NCBI GenBank assembly: GCA_009778695.1
Contig: WRFS01000003.1
Coordinates: 1 to 64,000 of the forward strand
Direction: 5' to 3'
Source of the DNA: Oscillospiraceae bacterium
GTDB taxonomy: Bacteria > Bacillota > Clostridia > TANB77 > CAG-508
Length of the DNA: 64,000 nucleotides
The notes under the pieces were generated by a model that saw nothing but the letters and a program-made list of their open reading frames with translations, had not been told where the DNA came from and did no database searches. A program made the translations under genes and the position numbers. Shown here one piece after another: positions 46,351-55,829 of the stretch (its first letter is position 1; each line of letters starts with the position of its first letter).

Positions 46351-46890
46351 TTATTCATCATATCCAAAGGTATCTTTCAATAATTCTTTTTCTTTCATTT
46401 TATCTTTTTCCGTTTTATATTTCCAATATGTATTAAATACTGGTTTTTCCTTCATATATATAGCATGCTTTTTTTTGAATTCTGCAGTACTCATAATTAT
46501 TTTAGCTGGGTTTCCTGCTACTACAGAATTTGACGGAATGTTTTTGGTAACAATTGTTCCAGCTCCTATAATACAATCATCTCCTATATTTATATTAGGT
46601 AAAATTATACTTTGCATACCTATAAAACACCTATTTCCTATTTTAACTTTACCTACTTTAGATTTTCCAAAATAATATTTTGTACTAGCATCATGTGATA
46701 ATACAATACAATTAGTTAATGTACAATCATCTCCTATTTCTATTAAATAACCGTGTCCATTATCTAAATTAACATTATAAAATTTACAATTTTCTCCTAT
46801 TTTAACTCCATTTTTTCTATATGCTTCTATTTCATCTTTCTTGCCTATTAACCTGGTTTTTTTTAAAAACTTTAATATCATTGATTTCAT
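46351..46890 (-). CDS. Hexapeptide-repeat (left-handed beta-helix) acyltransferase
   Basis: 179 residues. Repeats of the [LIV]-G-x4 type form the beta-helix: CKFYNVNLDNGHGYLIEIGDDCTLTNCIVLSHDAST, KVKIGNRCFIGMQSIILPNINIGDDCIIGAGTIVTKNIPSNSVVAGNPAKII. The catalytic His is likely in LSHDAS. It acetylates a sugar or its nucleotide form in capsule synthesis. C-terminus charged and helical. Confidence 0.92.
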   Translation of the reverse strand: MKSMILKFLKKTRLIGKKDEIEAYRKNGVKIGENCKFYNVNLDNGHGYLIEIGDDCTLTNCIVLSHDASTKYYFGKSKVGKVKIGNRCFIGMQSIILPNINIGDDCIIGAGTIVTKNIPSNSVVAGNPAKIIMSTAEFKKKHAIYMKEKPVFNTYWKYKTEKDKMKEKELLKDTFGYDE

Positions 46891-46904
46891 ATTTTACCCC
46901 ACAA

Positions 46905-48065
46905 TTATTTTTTGTTACATACCTTTGTCAACAAATCTTCCCAGTTTTGTCCAATTTTTTCATGTGAAAAATTTTCTGATTTTATTTTTATATTTTTAGA
47001 TAATTTTTTTCTTAATACATCATCTTGTGAAAAGTGTATTAAGACCTGAGCATATTCTTCAACATTATTTTTTTCTATAATCATTCCTTCTTTTTCATTT
47101 TCTATTATTTCATTCAATACAGGTATGTTATATCCAATAACTGGCAAACCCATTTCCATAGCTTCAAGAACTACCATCGGCATTCCTTCCCATCTTGATG
47201 ATATTAATAATGCTGAAGCATTTAACATATACCTTTTTATATTATTAGTGAATGGTTCTAATGTAATTCTATTTTCCATACTATATTTTAATATCATCTG
47301 CTGTAGCTTATCTTTTTCCTCTCCTTCACCGACAATTATTAATCTCCATTCTTCATTTTTTTTTGCAAATATTTTGAATGCATCTATTAACATATCAAAA
47401 CCTTTAGCATACGTATATCTTCCTGCTGCCAAAAAAATATTATTATCTAATCTTGATATTTCATTGCTATTAAAACTTTTAGGATTATATATTACTGTTG
47501 TATCAACATTGAATTCCTTTTTAAACTTTTCTTTGTCACTTTTAGTAAGCACTATATATTTATCTAATTTTGGAATTGATTTAATAAACATATTATCAAG
47601 TTTCCAATAATATCTATTTTCATTTCTGAAATATGCATCAAATGAGTTATGTTGCCACCCAATCACTTTTGAATTTATTTTGTTTTTAATACTGGCCAAT
47701 AATACGCTGTAATAACCAGCCACCCCAATTACTACCTCAAAGTTATTATCATTTATTGTACGAATAATTTGGCATTTCTCAATTTGAATATTTTTTAAAA
47801 CACTAAAATTAGTGATTCTCCCTATTTTCCTTATAATTTTTAAAAATAATGACTTCATTTTCTCAAAGATACCTTTTTCTGATAATACTATTATATTTAC
47901 TTTCTTATTTAATTTATACATCTCATAGTTTATCATCGTTTTTTTATCAACACATAAGATAAATACCTCATTATTTTTTTGTGTCAATATATTTGATATT
48001 ACAGATACCACTCTTTGTTCTCCTCCTTGTGTAAACGGAGTTGACATAATAAAACAAATCTTCAT
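46905..48065 (-). CDS. Glycosyltransferase, GT4/GT1-like
   Basis: 386 residues, GT-B fold: N-terminal ICFIMSTPFTQGGEQRVVS, C-terminal Rossmann half with LAAGRYTYAKGFDMLIDAFKIF, LIIVGEGEEKDKLQQ, and SRWEGMPMVVLEAMEMGLPVI, the E-x7-E donor-sugar site. It transfers a sugar onto the growing repeat unit on the inner membrane face. Follows the next GT4 gene by 83 bases. Confidence 0.93.
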   Translation of the reverse strand: MKICFIMSTPFTQGGEQRVVSVISNILTQKNNEVFILCVDKKTMINYEMYKLNKKVNIIVLSEKGIFEKMKSLFLKIIRKIGRITNFSVLKNIQIEKCQIIRTINDNNFEVVIGVAGYYSVLLASIKNKINSKVIGWQHNSFDAYFRNENRYYWKLDNMFIKSIPKLDKYIVLTKSDKEKFKKEFNVDTTVIYNPKSFNSNEISRLDNNIFLAAGRYTYAKGFDMLIDAFKIFAKKNEEWRLIIVGEGEEKDKLQQMILKYSMENRITLEPFTNNIKRYMLNASALLISSRWEGMPMVVLEAMEMGLPVIGYNIPVLNEIIENEKEGMIIEKNNVEEYAQVLIHFSQDDVLRKKLSKNIKIKSENFSHEKIGQNWEDLLTKVCNKK

Positions 48066-48148
48066 AATTTTAAATCCTACCTTATTATTTTTTTAATATT
48101 CAAGTTTTTTTGCTTTTATTAATTATTGGTGTATTAAAATTTACTTAT

Positions 48149-49303
48149 TCACAATTTCTCATTTGTATATACCTTATATATATTTCTTGAATTAATTTCT
48201 GTTGTAAATGCATTCAAAATTTTTTTTCTTGCTTTTTCTCCGAATTCAGTTATTAAATTCATATTCCTATAAATATATTCTATTTTACTAGCTAAATCTT
48301 TATAATCTCCATATTTATATATTAAACCATCTTTTCCATCTTCTACAATTTCTGAATTTGCCCCTGTATTAGAAACAATCACGCACAATTTACTTGCCAT
48401 ATATTCAACTGTAACTCGTCCAAATCCTTCAGATCTTGAGCATACAACACCAACGTCATAATCAGACAGCTTACTTCTTAGGTCATCATGATATCCTAAT
48501 AATTTAACATTATCTTTTATACCGTTTTCATCAATTAACTTAATTATTTTATTTTCATATTCTTCAGATCCACTACCAATTATATCTAATTTTATATTGC
48601 TTAATATCTCTTTGGGTAATATGGAAACTGCTTTTACTAATTCTAATTGACCTTTCCCTTCTTGTATTGAGCCTGAAATTACGATTTTTAATTTGTCCAT
48701 GGCTTTTTTATCTCTTATTGAAATATCATCTAAATAAATACCATTATATACTACAACTGTTTTTTTGATATCTAATCCTTTATTTATCCAATACTTCTTT
48801 ACCGCATTGGATATAGTTATAAAAGTATCTGTAGTTTTATTAAAAAATCGTATATAATTTTTTCTATAAGATTTTAAATTAAAATCTTTATCTCCAAATT
48901 CTCTTATATGGTGCACATGTCTTATATTGTACTTTCGAGAAATTATACTACCCACGTCTATTACACTTATATTTGTATGAATTAAGTCAATTTTGCTTAA
49001 ATCTATATATCTGTTTATTAAAATAGGAGCTATAAAATTTCCATATTTATATCTTATATATCTAATCATGTATTTTATAAAATTAATAATTTTATTTTTA
49101 CTTTTTATATATGTAAATTTTCGATGAAATGTTACATAATTTTCTATATTGTTTTTATCACAAATTTTATTTATATTATTTATTTTTGACGTTACAACGA
49201 TTGGATATATTCCGTAATTTTCACGCAATGTAATTATCATTTCTATCATTGATTTTGGAGCTCCAAATTTATCGTCTTCATCTGTTATATATAATACTTT
49301 CAT
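48149..49303 (-). CDS. Glycosyltransferase, GT4-like
   Basis: About 384 residues from MKVLYITDEDDKFGAPKSMI, chosen because the family normally starts directly with this strand; the frame extends 20 residues upstream. GT-B fold, with IVISGSIQEGKGQLELVKAV, LDIIGSGSEEYENKI, and CSRSEGFGRVTVEYMASKLCVIV (EGFGRVTVEY donor site). It overlaps nothing; the preceding GT2 gene ends 20 bases upstream. Acceptor unknown. Confidence 0.9.
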   Translation of the reverse strand: MKVLYITDEDDKFGAPKSMIEMIITLRENYGIYPIVVTSKINNINKICDKNNIENYVTFHRKFTYIKSKNKIINFIKYMIRYIRYKYGNFIAPILINRYIDLSKIDLIHTNISVIDVGSIISRKYNIRHVHHIREFGDKDFNLKSYRKNYIRFFNKTTDTFITISNAVKKYWINKGLDIKKTVVVYNGIYLDDISIRDKKAMDKLKIVISGSIQEGKGQLELVKAVSILPKEILSNIKLDIIGSGSEEYENKIIKLIDENGIKDNVKLLGYHDDLRSKLSDYDVGVVCSRSEGFGRVTVEYMASKLCVIVSNTGANSEIVEDGKDGLIYKYGDYKDLASKIEYIYRNMNLITEFGEKARKKILNAFTTEINSRNIYKVYTNEKL

Positions 49304-49322
49304 AAACCCACTCATTCCACAA

Positions 49323-50214
49323 TTAAAATTTTTCTTGTCTAATAATTGCTTTTCTCCCTTCACGGATTCCTTCGATTAATGCTTTAAGTTTTTCATTTTG
49401 GTTACTTAGCTTATATTTTAATGCAATAAATATTCTAGTTACATAGAAAAAGCTTTTGGTAAAAACTCCATAACATTTATACTTTTTTATAAAAAGTAAT
49501 CTATTTCTCGTACTCCACTTTATAGAAAATGGCGAGTCCGTGCCGCCCTGAACTTGCACTTTCTTTATGATATATAACTGCATTATAGCATATGCCAAGT
49601 TTATACCCTGCATCTTTAACTTTTACACAATATTCAACATCTTCATAATACATAAAATAATCTTCTGGTAAATATCCCGCTTTATCTATAACTTCTTTTT
49701 TTATTAACATACAACAGCCCGTAATAAAATTAGTATAAGAAAAACTTCTGTTGTTTTCTTTGTATATAGTTAATTTATCTTTTACCACTACAATTCCTTT
49801 AAACCAATTGATTTCTCCTCCCATATAATTAATTAACTCTTTATTGTTATAATACATTATTCTACATCCTATCATCCCCATATCATCGTTTTCATTCAAT
49901 ATTTTATACATTAAGCTAATACAATTTAATTCTATAATTGTGTCATTATTTAATAATAAAATGTACTCTGCTCCTTTATCAATTGCATATTTTATCCCAA
50001 TATTATTTCCATATGCAAATCCTCCATTGCGTTCAGATTCAAGCAATATAATTTCATCAATTTTTTTTAATTCTTCAACTGAATTATCTGTTGATTTATT
50101 ATCAACAACTATAATTTCATAATTCATTTCTTTCTCATTTTGTTTAATGCTATCAATACATTCTATTGTATCTTTGTAACCATTATAATTCAGTAAGATT
50201 ATTGATACTTTCAT
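49323..50214 (-). CDS. Family 2 glycosyltransferase, read across a +1 shift at CGG
   Basis: GT-A fold: MKVSIILLNYNGYKDTIECI, VVDNKSTDNSVEELKK, GGFAYGNNIG, YILLLNNDT (DxD-like) and GCCMLIKKEVIDKAGYLPEDYFMYYEDVEYC, typical of rhamnosyltransferase-like GT2. At codon 224 it meets GGG CGG (CGG at 49543-49545). Skipping the C continues as SSG-GTDSPFSIKWSTRNRLLFIKK, the conserved GT2 tail, for about 296 residues. Without the shift the protein ends 14 residues later and the conserved tail has no start. AAGGAG precedes the start, which lies inside the end of the upstream polymerase gene (32-base overlap). Confidence 0.9.
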
Positions 50215-51496
50215 TATTTTTAACTCCTTCTTTTATCCCTTTATATTTATTTATGTCTGATATATAAACCATTAAGGATAAATATGCAAATACTTCAAAT
50301 TGAACATCAAAATTAATAATAAACACTATATTTATTATTAGAAATATCATTCCTAATTCAAAAATTATAAGTTTTCTATCATGTATTTTCTTTAAATCTA
50401 TAAAAATGTCTTTTAAAATTTTAATAAAATATACGGTTCCCACTATCCCCCAATATATTCCATATTGAAACACTCCTGATTTTGCTGCTAAATTATAGTC
50501 ATTATTTGAATTTATCATGCTTAATATTTCTGTATTATTAAGCTTTAACCCAAATTGATTTAATAAATTTAAATGATTAGATAAAAATTGCTTGTATATT
50601 ACCAAATATAGTCCATTACCTATTCCAAATGGATATATAACTGAAACTGCAATTGCAGTACATATAGTGTATACTCTTGTAGCTACTGAGGTATAATTTT
50701 CTATATCATTACTTATAGACGTTAATATTTTCGGTCCTAATATCACACACATTATTATAACAACACCTAGAATAAGCATTCTTGTCTTTATTTTTAATTT
50801 ACTAATCATAACCAAAATAAATAAAGAAATTATTAATGATATTATTAAACCCTTAGACCCTGTAGTTAAAATAAAAATTATTAATGTAATAATCAAAATA
50901 ATGCTTCTCACTTTACTGTTTTTTATATACATTGTATAATAAAATGATGGTACAAAAAATAATATAATTAACAATGATGTGAAAGAAGATTCACTTGTTA
51001 ACAGTCTTATTCTATAATATATTTGATTGCTACTATGAAAAATTGATAACAAGTTCGGATTATATAGTTCTATTAATAATATAATAAATAAAATTATATA
51101 TGTAATATAAAAAGGATAAAACACCTTTTCCTTATTCAGTCCTTTTTGCATATTATACATTAGTATTAAAAACATTACATTTATTAATATAAAAGTATAT
51201 CCCTTTATTGTCTTTAATGGTAAAAATTCTCCGCTCGAATACAAATTACCAGACATAAAAAGATACATCACAGCAATACTAATAACATTAATTATAAATA
51301 AATAAATTATTAATTTTATAAATTTTTTAATATTTTCATTTATAGAAATTTTTTTAGTCATAATAAAATATATCAAAAATATTACAGGTGTTAATATTAA
51401 TGTTAATACTCTACCATATGTTCCTAATGCATCACTCCCTGGTAAGTCTTGAAATATTATAGAAAAAATTAAAATACAATATAATAAATAATACAT
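50183..51496 (-). CDS. O-antigen/capsule polymerase (Wzy-like)
   Basis: 437 residues with about 11-12 transmembrane segments and a larger loop near residues 265-340. The pattern SIIFQDLPGSDALGTYGR at the start and RLLTSESSFTSLLIILF followed by TTGSKGLIISLIISLF are typical of Wzy/O-antigen ligase family membrane proteins, which are poorly conserved. It joins repeat units outside the membrane. Operon position between two glycosyltransferases supports the call. Confidence 0.85.
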   Translation of the reverse strand: MYYLLYCILIFSIIFQDLPGSDALGTYGRVLTLILTPVIFLIYFIMTKKISINENIKKFIKLIIYLFIINVISIAVMYLFMSGNLYSSGEFLPLKTIKGYTFILINVMFLILMYNMQKGLNKEKVFYPFYITYIILFIILLIELYNPNLLSIFHSSNQIYYRIRLLTSESSFTSLLIILFFVPSFYYTMYIKNSKVRSIILIITLIIFILTTGSKGLIISLIISLFILVMISKLKIKTRMLILGVVIIMCVILGPKILTSISNDIENYTSVATRVYTICTAIAVSVIYPFGIGNGLYLVIYKQFLSNHLNLLNQFGLKLNNTEILSMINSNNDYNLAAKSGVFQYGIYWGIVGTVYFIKILKDIFIDLKKIHDRKLIIFELGMIFLIINIVFIINFDVQFEVFAYLSLMVYISDINKYKGIKEGVKNNESINNLTEL

Positions 51497-51504
51497 TCCC
51501 TCTT

Positions 51505-52665
51505 TTACCCTTGAATAAATTTATTCAATTTCCTCTCTAATATTTCAAATCCATAATTGTTTCTTAATGTTTTATTGCCATGTTCAGCAATTCCATAATT
51601 AGGATTTATCAAATTTTCAATACATAATTGAGCAAAAAATTCAGAATCATTAGAAACAAGTAAATCTATATTGTTTTTAAAACACGTTCCTTCTATACCT
51701 ATTTCTGTAGTTATAACAATATTATTAGTTTCCAAGGCTTCAAATAATTTTAATTTGATTCCCCCTCCATTCAATAATGGAATCACTACTATTTGCGCTT
51801 TAGACAAATATTCTTTTACACTTTTTACAGCACCTGTTACAATTATATTTTTTGATGACAATTTTTTAATTTCTTTTGTTGGATCTTTACCTACTATATA
51901 TAATTTACTTTTTGGTAATTTATCTAGAATATTTGGGAAAATTGATTTTGTAAACCATTCCATGGCAATTACATTTGGTTCATAATCCATTTTACCAATA
52001 AAAACAATAGCATCTTTATTGATATTTTTATAAAATTGTTCATTCCCTTGTTCCACACATGGTGGTATACAAATACTATTAACTTGTCCTATTTCTTCTT
52101 CATATATTTTATTATCTATGTCAGAAATAAATATATAACCTTTAAAAAATTTGTTTTTATATAATTTTTTTTCTATTTGTTTTAGTTTATTTGTTTCAAA
52201 TTTATAGATTATTTTTTTTAACATATTATTTGTTTTATTGCTAATACTTTGGAATAACATATACTCTATATTGTGTTGAGTCAAAAATATAGGAATATTC
52301 TTTAAATCCAATTTACTGATATTATAATACATATGTATCGAATCCAAGCAAATAACATCTATTTTATTATCATATATTATTTCTTTTATTTTACTTTTTA
52401 TATATATATTTTCTCTAGAAATCATACTATATGGTTTATAAAAGTTAAAAATTATTTTCATCCAGTTTTTTACTCTGGGAAAAAAATAAAATTCTTTTAC
52501 GTATTTTTTTAAAATATTTTTATCAATTGAATTATTAAATTCATTTATGGCTATTAACGTTATCTCATTCTCTTTACTTAACTGTCTAATTTTTTGCCAA
52601 GTATATCTTTTACCTCCAGAATCATCAGGATATGGTATTTCTGAAGCAATAAATAATATCCTCAT
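51505..52665 (-). CDS. Glycosyltransferase, GT4-like
   Basis: 386 residues, GT-B fold: start MRILFIASEIPYPDDSGGKR, C-terminal IVFIGKMDYEPNVIAMEWFTKSI, KLYIVGKDPTKEIKKL, VVIPLLNGGGIKLKLFEALETN. The acceptor is unknown. It overlaps the next upstream gene by 4 bases (ATGA-type coupling). Confidence 0.9.
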   Translation of the reverse strand: MRILFIASEIPYPDDSGGKRYTWQKIRQLSKENEITLIAINEFNNSIDKNILKKYVKEFYFFPRVKNWMKIIFNFYKPYSMISRENIYIKSKIKEIIYDNKIDVICLDSIHMYYNISKLDLKNIPIFLTQHNIEYMLFQSISNKTNNMLKKIIYKFETNKLKQIEKKLYKNKFFKGYIFISDIDNKIYEEEIGQVNSICIPPCVEQGNEQFYKNINKDAIVFIGKMDYEPNVIAMEWFTKSIFPNILDKLPKSKLYIVGKDPTKEIKKLSSKNIIVTGAVKSVKEYLSKAQIVVIPLLNGGGIKLKLFEALETNNIVITTEIGIEGTCFKNNIDLLVSNDSEFFAQLCIENLINPNYGIAEHGNKTLRNNYGFEILERKLNKFIQG

Positions 52666-53765
52666 TTACTTTCCTCCTGATAATTTCTCATGCTCACCTT
52701 ATCTACAAATTCTTCTATTTTTTTTCTGAATACGCTTTCATCAAACTCAAGAGCATGTTCACGTATTTCTTTCTTATCAAAACCCATTTTTTCGAATTTT
52801 AATATTGCATTTTTTAGCGATTCTACCGTTTGCTCTTTAAAAAATATACCTGTTTTTTCATCAATAACTGAATCTAATACTCCACCTTTCCCATATGCAA
52901 TAACTGGTCTCCCACACGATTGTGCTTCAACCGTTACTATACCAAAATCTTCTTCTCCTGGAAATATTAATGCCTTACATTCTGACATGTATTTATTTAC
53001 AACTTCGTCAGGTTGTCTACCTAAAAAAATAATATTTTCATTTGCTAATTTCATTAAACTTTCTTTTTCTGGTCCATCTCCAATTATAATTAATTTTTTA
53101 CCTAATTCAATACAAGCTTGTACTGCTAAATCAAACCTTTTATATTTCACTAATCTTGATACTATAAAATAGTAATCTTCATCAGTTTCAGATATATTAA
53201 ACATATTACATCTAACTGGAGGGCTTATCACTATTGCATCTCTTTTATAATGTTTTTCTATTCTTTTTTTCACTTCATTTGAATTTGCTATAAAATAATC
53301 TACTCTATTGACTGTTGTTGAATCCCACATTCTCATATAATGCAGTAACAATTTTACTAACTTTCTTTTTAATTTCCCCATTCCATCTATATAATCATCT
53401 CTTTGTTCCCAAGCATAACGCATAGGAGTGTGGCAATAACAGATATGTATACTTCCTGGTTTTGTAAGTACACCTTTTGCACAAGAACTACTGCTACTTA
53501 AGACAACATCATATTCATTTAAATTAAAATTTTCAAATGCTAACGGCATTAATGGAAAATATTTTTTATGGTTTTCTACCATTTTCTTTTTTTGTAAAAA
53601 ACTAGTACGTACATCAATATTTTTTAATTTATCATCTAGCTTATCTGGATTGTAAAAAGTTGTATATATTGGTGCTTCCTTATATATTTCTTTAAAGTTA
53701 ATAACTACTTGTTCTGCTCCCCCCATATTGGTTAACCAATCATGTACAATTGCTATTTTCATCAC
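52662..53765 (-). CDS. Glycosyltransferase, GT4 (mannosyltransferase WbaZ-like)
   Basis: 367 residues: MKIAIVHDWLTNMGGAEQVVINF, CYCHTPMRYAWEQRDDYIDGM and FYFIVSRLVKYKRFDLAVQACIELG with FPGEEDFGIVTVEAQSCGRPVIAYGKGG. These blocks match WbaZ/mannosyltransferase-type enzymes. It is likely the second sugar added after the priming enzyme encoded just upstream. Confidence 0.92.
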   Translation of the reverse strand: MMKIAIVHDWLTNMGGAEQVVINFKEIYKEAPIYTTFYNPDKLDDKLKNIDVRTSFLQKKKMVENHKKYFPLMPLAFENFNLNEYDVVLSSSSSCAKGVLTKPGSIHICYCHTPMRYAWEQRDDYIDGMGKLKRKLVKLLLHYMRMWDSTTVNRVDYFIANSNEVKKRIEKHYKRDAIVISPPVRCNMFNISETDEDYYFIVSRLVKYKRFDLAVQACIELGKKLIIIGDGPEKESLMKLANENIIFLGRQPDEVVNKYMSECKALIFPGEEDFGIVTVEAQSCGRPVIAYGKGGVLDSVIDEKTGIFFKEQTVESLKNAILKFEKMGFDKKEIREHALEFDESVFRKKIEEFVDKVSMRNYQEESK

Positions 53766-53781
53766 TTAGTCCTCCAACTTT

Positions 53782-54489
53782 TTACATTGCTCCTTCTTTT
53801 TTCACAACAAATTTTATTGTATCGAAGAATATTTTCGTATCCATTTTCAAGCTCTTTATGTAATAATACTCTTTATCAATCTTAAGCCTACTTTCAAAAG
53901 TAACATTACTTCTGCCTGAAACTTGCCATAAGCCGCTTAATCCTGGCTTACACGCTACTATGTAATCATAATATCCATCAATATCTATTAGTTCTCTTTC
54001 CAAATATGGTCTTGGTCCAATAAAACTCATGTCTCCAAGAAAAATATTTAAAAGCTGTGGTAATTCATCAAGACTTATTTTTCTTAAAAATAAACCTACT
54101 CTGGTCATTCTTGGATCGTCCTTGAGTTTCTTGTTTATTCTATATTCGTCCCTCATTACCTCATCTTCTCTTAACATTTTAAACAATATTTCATCAGCAT
54201 TTAAAACCATACTTCTAAACTTATATAATTTAAATAGCTTACCGTTTTTCCCTATCCTGTTTTGAACAAAAAAAGCTGGTCCTTTAGAATCGATTTTTAT
54301 TAAAATTACAATAACCAAAAATACAGGAGACAGTAATACTAATCCAATAAATGACAAAATTAAGTCACACAACCTTTTTACTATTAAATAGTAACGTTTT
54401 GTAACAACTACATCATATTCATTTTGTTTTTCCTTTATTTCATTAACACCGTTTATTGTTGTTACATCAACTGCCCTATTAAGATTCAT
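53782..54489 (-). CDS. Priming sugar-phosphate transferase (WcaJ/WbaP-like)
   Basis: 235 residues. One transmembrane helix (LCDLILSFIGLVLLSPVFLVIVILIKID) followed by the catalytic domain: KGPAFFVQNRIGKNGKLFKLYKFRSM, DPRMTRVGLFLRKISLDELPQLLNIF, MSFIGPRPYLERE and KPGLSGLWQVSGRS. It transfers a sugar-1-phosphate to undecaprenyl phosphate to start the repeat unit. Single-TM (short) form. First gene of the capsule operon behind the promoter at 54551-54579. Confidence 0.95.
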   Translation of the reverse strand: MNLNRAVDVTTINGVNEIKEKQNEYDVVVTKRYYLIVKRLCDLILSFIGLVLLSPVFLVIVILIKIDSKGPAFFVQNRIGKNGKLFKLYKFRSMVLNADEILFKMLREDEVMRDEYRINKKLKDDPRMTRVGLFLRKISLDELPQLLNIFLGDMSFIGPRPYLERELIDIDGYYDYIVACKPGLSGLWQVSGRSNVTFESRLKIDKEYYYIKSLKMDTKIFFDTIKFVVKKEGAM

Positions 54490-54550
54490 ATGTTAGCCTC
54501 CTAAGTAAATTTGTGTCAATCATCCTATACTTATTTTCAACAACAGTGTA

Positions 54551-54579
54551 ATTATATCACATGTCAAAAATCATTTCAA
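54551..54579 (-). promoter_or_regulatory. Promoter of the capsule operon
   Basis: Minus strand TTGAAA (54574-54579), 17-base spacer, TATAAT (54551-54556), about 60 bases before the priming transferase gene. The ribosome site TTAGGAGG lies at the end of the leader. No clear terminator occurs before 43.5 kb, so one long transcript is likely. Confidence 0.75.
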
Positions 54580-54683
54580 TATTTTTTTATCCTTTTTTGT
54601 CGATTTTTCGAAAAAATATTACTCTTTCATTTTATAGCATTTTGTGGTAAAATAGTAGCAGGGTTTAGGAGGATATAACATAT

Positions 54684-55823
54684 ATGTTTAAAGAAACTAT
54701 GAAAAAATATGGACAAATTTTTATTTTAATTACTTTATTGATTATAATATACTTTGCAATTATAAATATTGTACCGTTAAAAGACTTTATATTAAGATTA
54801 TTAGGAATTCTATCGCCATTTTTACTTGGTTTATTATTCGCTTTACTTCTATATGTACCAAACAAAAAATTAGAATCTTTTTTACAAAAAAGAAAAATCA
54901 AACCAAGGCTATCTCGAGTATTAGCCCTAGTTATTGTATATTTTATTACTTTTATAATTATAACAATTATTATAAAATTTATCTTTCCTGTAATTTATAA
55001 TAATATGAAAGATTTGTTTTCTAATATTCCAACTCTTTATAATAATGCAATGAATTATTTGAAAAATATACCTGAAGATTCATTCTTTCATGGCATTGAC
55101 TTTAGTTTTATTTATGACAATATTACTATAGATAACTTACAAAATTATCTAAATATTGATACACTTTTACTTTCAATAAGAAGCGTTTTCAGTGTGGCGA
55201 GTGCGGTTTTCTCTGTAATAATTGGAATCATTTTATCTGTATACATTTTGTTTGAAAGAAATAATATATTAAGTTTTATACAAAGGTTTTTGAAGGCTGT
55301 TTTCAATAAAAAAACAGAAGATACTTTTTCTAAATACTTAGAAAAAAGCTCTACTATTTTTTCTGGATTTATTAATGGACAGTTGTTAGATGCGTTAGTT
55401 ATAGGAACTTTGTGTAGCATAGCTTTAGCAATTTTACAAGTAAAATATGCTTTAACGCTTGGAACTTTAATTGGTATTGCCAACTTAATACCATATTTTG
55501 GAGCTATTTTTGCAGTAGGTGCTACTATTATAATTACTCTTTTTACTGGTGGTTTTTGGAAAGCTTTCTGGGTTTTTATTGTGATAATAGTACTGCAACA
55601 AATAGATGCAAATATAATTAATCCAAAAATCCTTAGTCAACGTGTAAAAATAAGCCCTCTACTTGTAATTTTGGCGGTAACTATTGGTGGCGGCTTATTT
55701 GGGGTTATTGGTATGTTTTTAGGTGTTCCAGTAATGGCTTTAATTAAAGTGTTGGTTATGGATTATATTCAATATAGAGAAAGAAAAAAAATATATATTG
55801 ATCATAGCAAAGATGAAGAATAA
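54684..55823 (+). CDS. AI-2E family transporter (PerM/YtvI-like)
   Basis: 379 residues with about eight transmembrane helices. The family's central block (SVIIGIILSVYILFERNNIL.. ISGFINGQLLDALVIGTLCSIAL) and the C-terminal block LGTLIGIANLIPYFGAIFAVG and GGGLFGVIGMFLGVPVMALIKV match the family. Functions proposed for members include autoinducer export and Na+/H+ exchange; substrate here is unknown. Divergent from the capsule operon; GGAGG lies 11 bases upstream. Confidence 0.92.
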   Translation: MFKETMKKYGQIFILITLLIIIYFAIINIVPLKDFILRLLGILSPFLLGLLFALLLYVPNKKLESFLQKRKIKPRLSRVLALVIVYFITFIIITIIIKFIFPVIYNNMKDLFSNIPTLYNNAMNYLKNIPEDSFFHGIDFSFIYDNITIDNLQNYLNIDTLLLSIRSVFSVASAVFSVIIGIILSVYILFERNNILSFIQRFLKAVFNKKTEDTFSKYLEKSSTIFSGFINGQLLDALVIGTLCSIALAILQVKYALTLGTLIGIANLIPYFGAIFAVGATIIITLFTGGFWKAFWVFIVIIVLQQIDANIINPKILSQRVKISPLLVILAVTIGGGLFGVIGMFLGVPVMALIKVLVMDYIQYRERKKIYIDHSKDEE

Positions 55824-55829
55824 TAACGT

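Noticed and set aside
5443-49545. The broken genes as ordinary sequencing indels
   Set aside because: Random or homopolymer errors would not all place an extra C directly before GG in the correct frame, nor hit the same residue in two DUF4160 copies. Raw reads would still be the final test.
5443-49545. CGG reassigned to another amino acid without a frameshift
   Set aside because: Reading on in the zero frame gives a stop within 5-40 codons at most sites and non-homologous sequence, while the +1 frame is clearly homologous.
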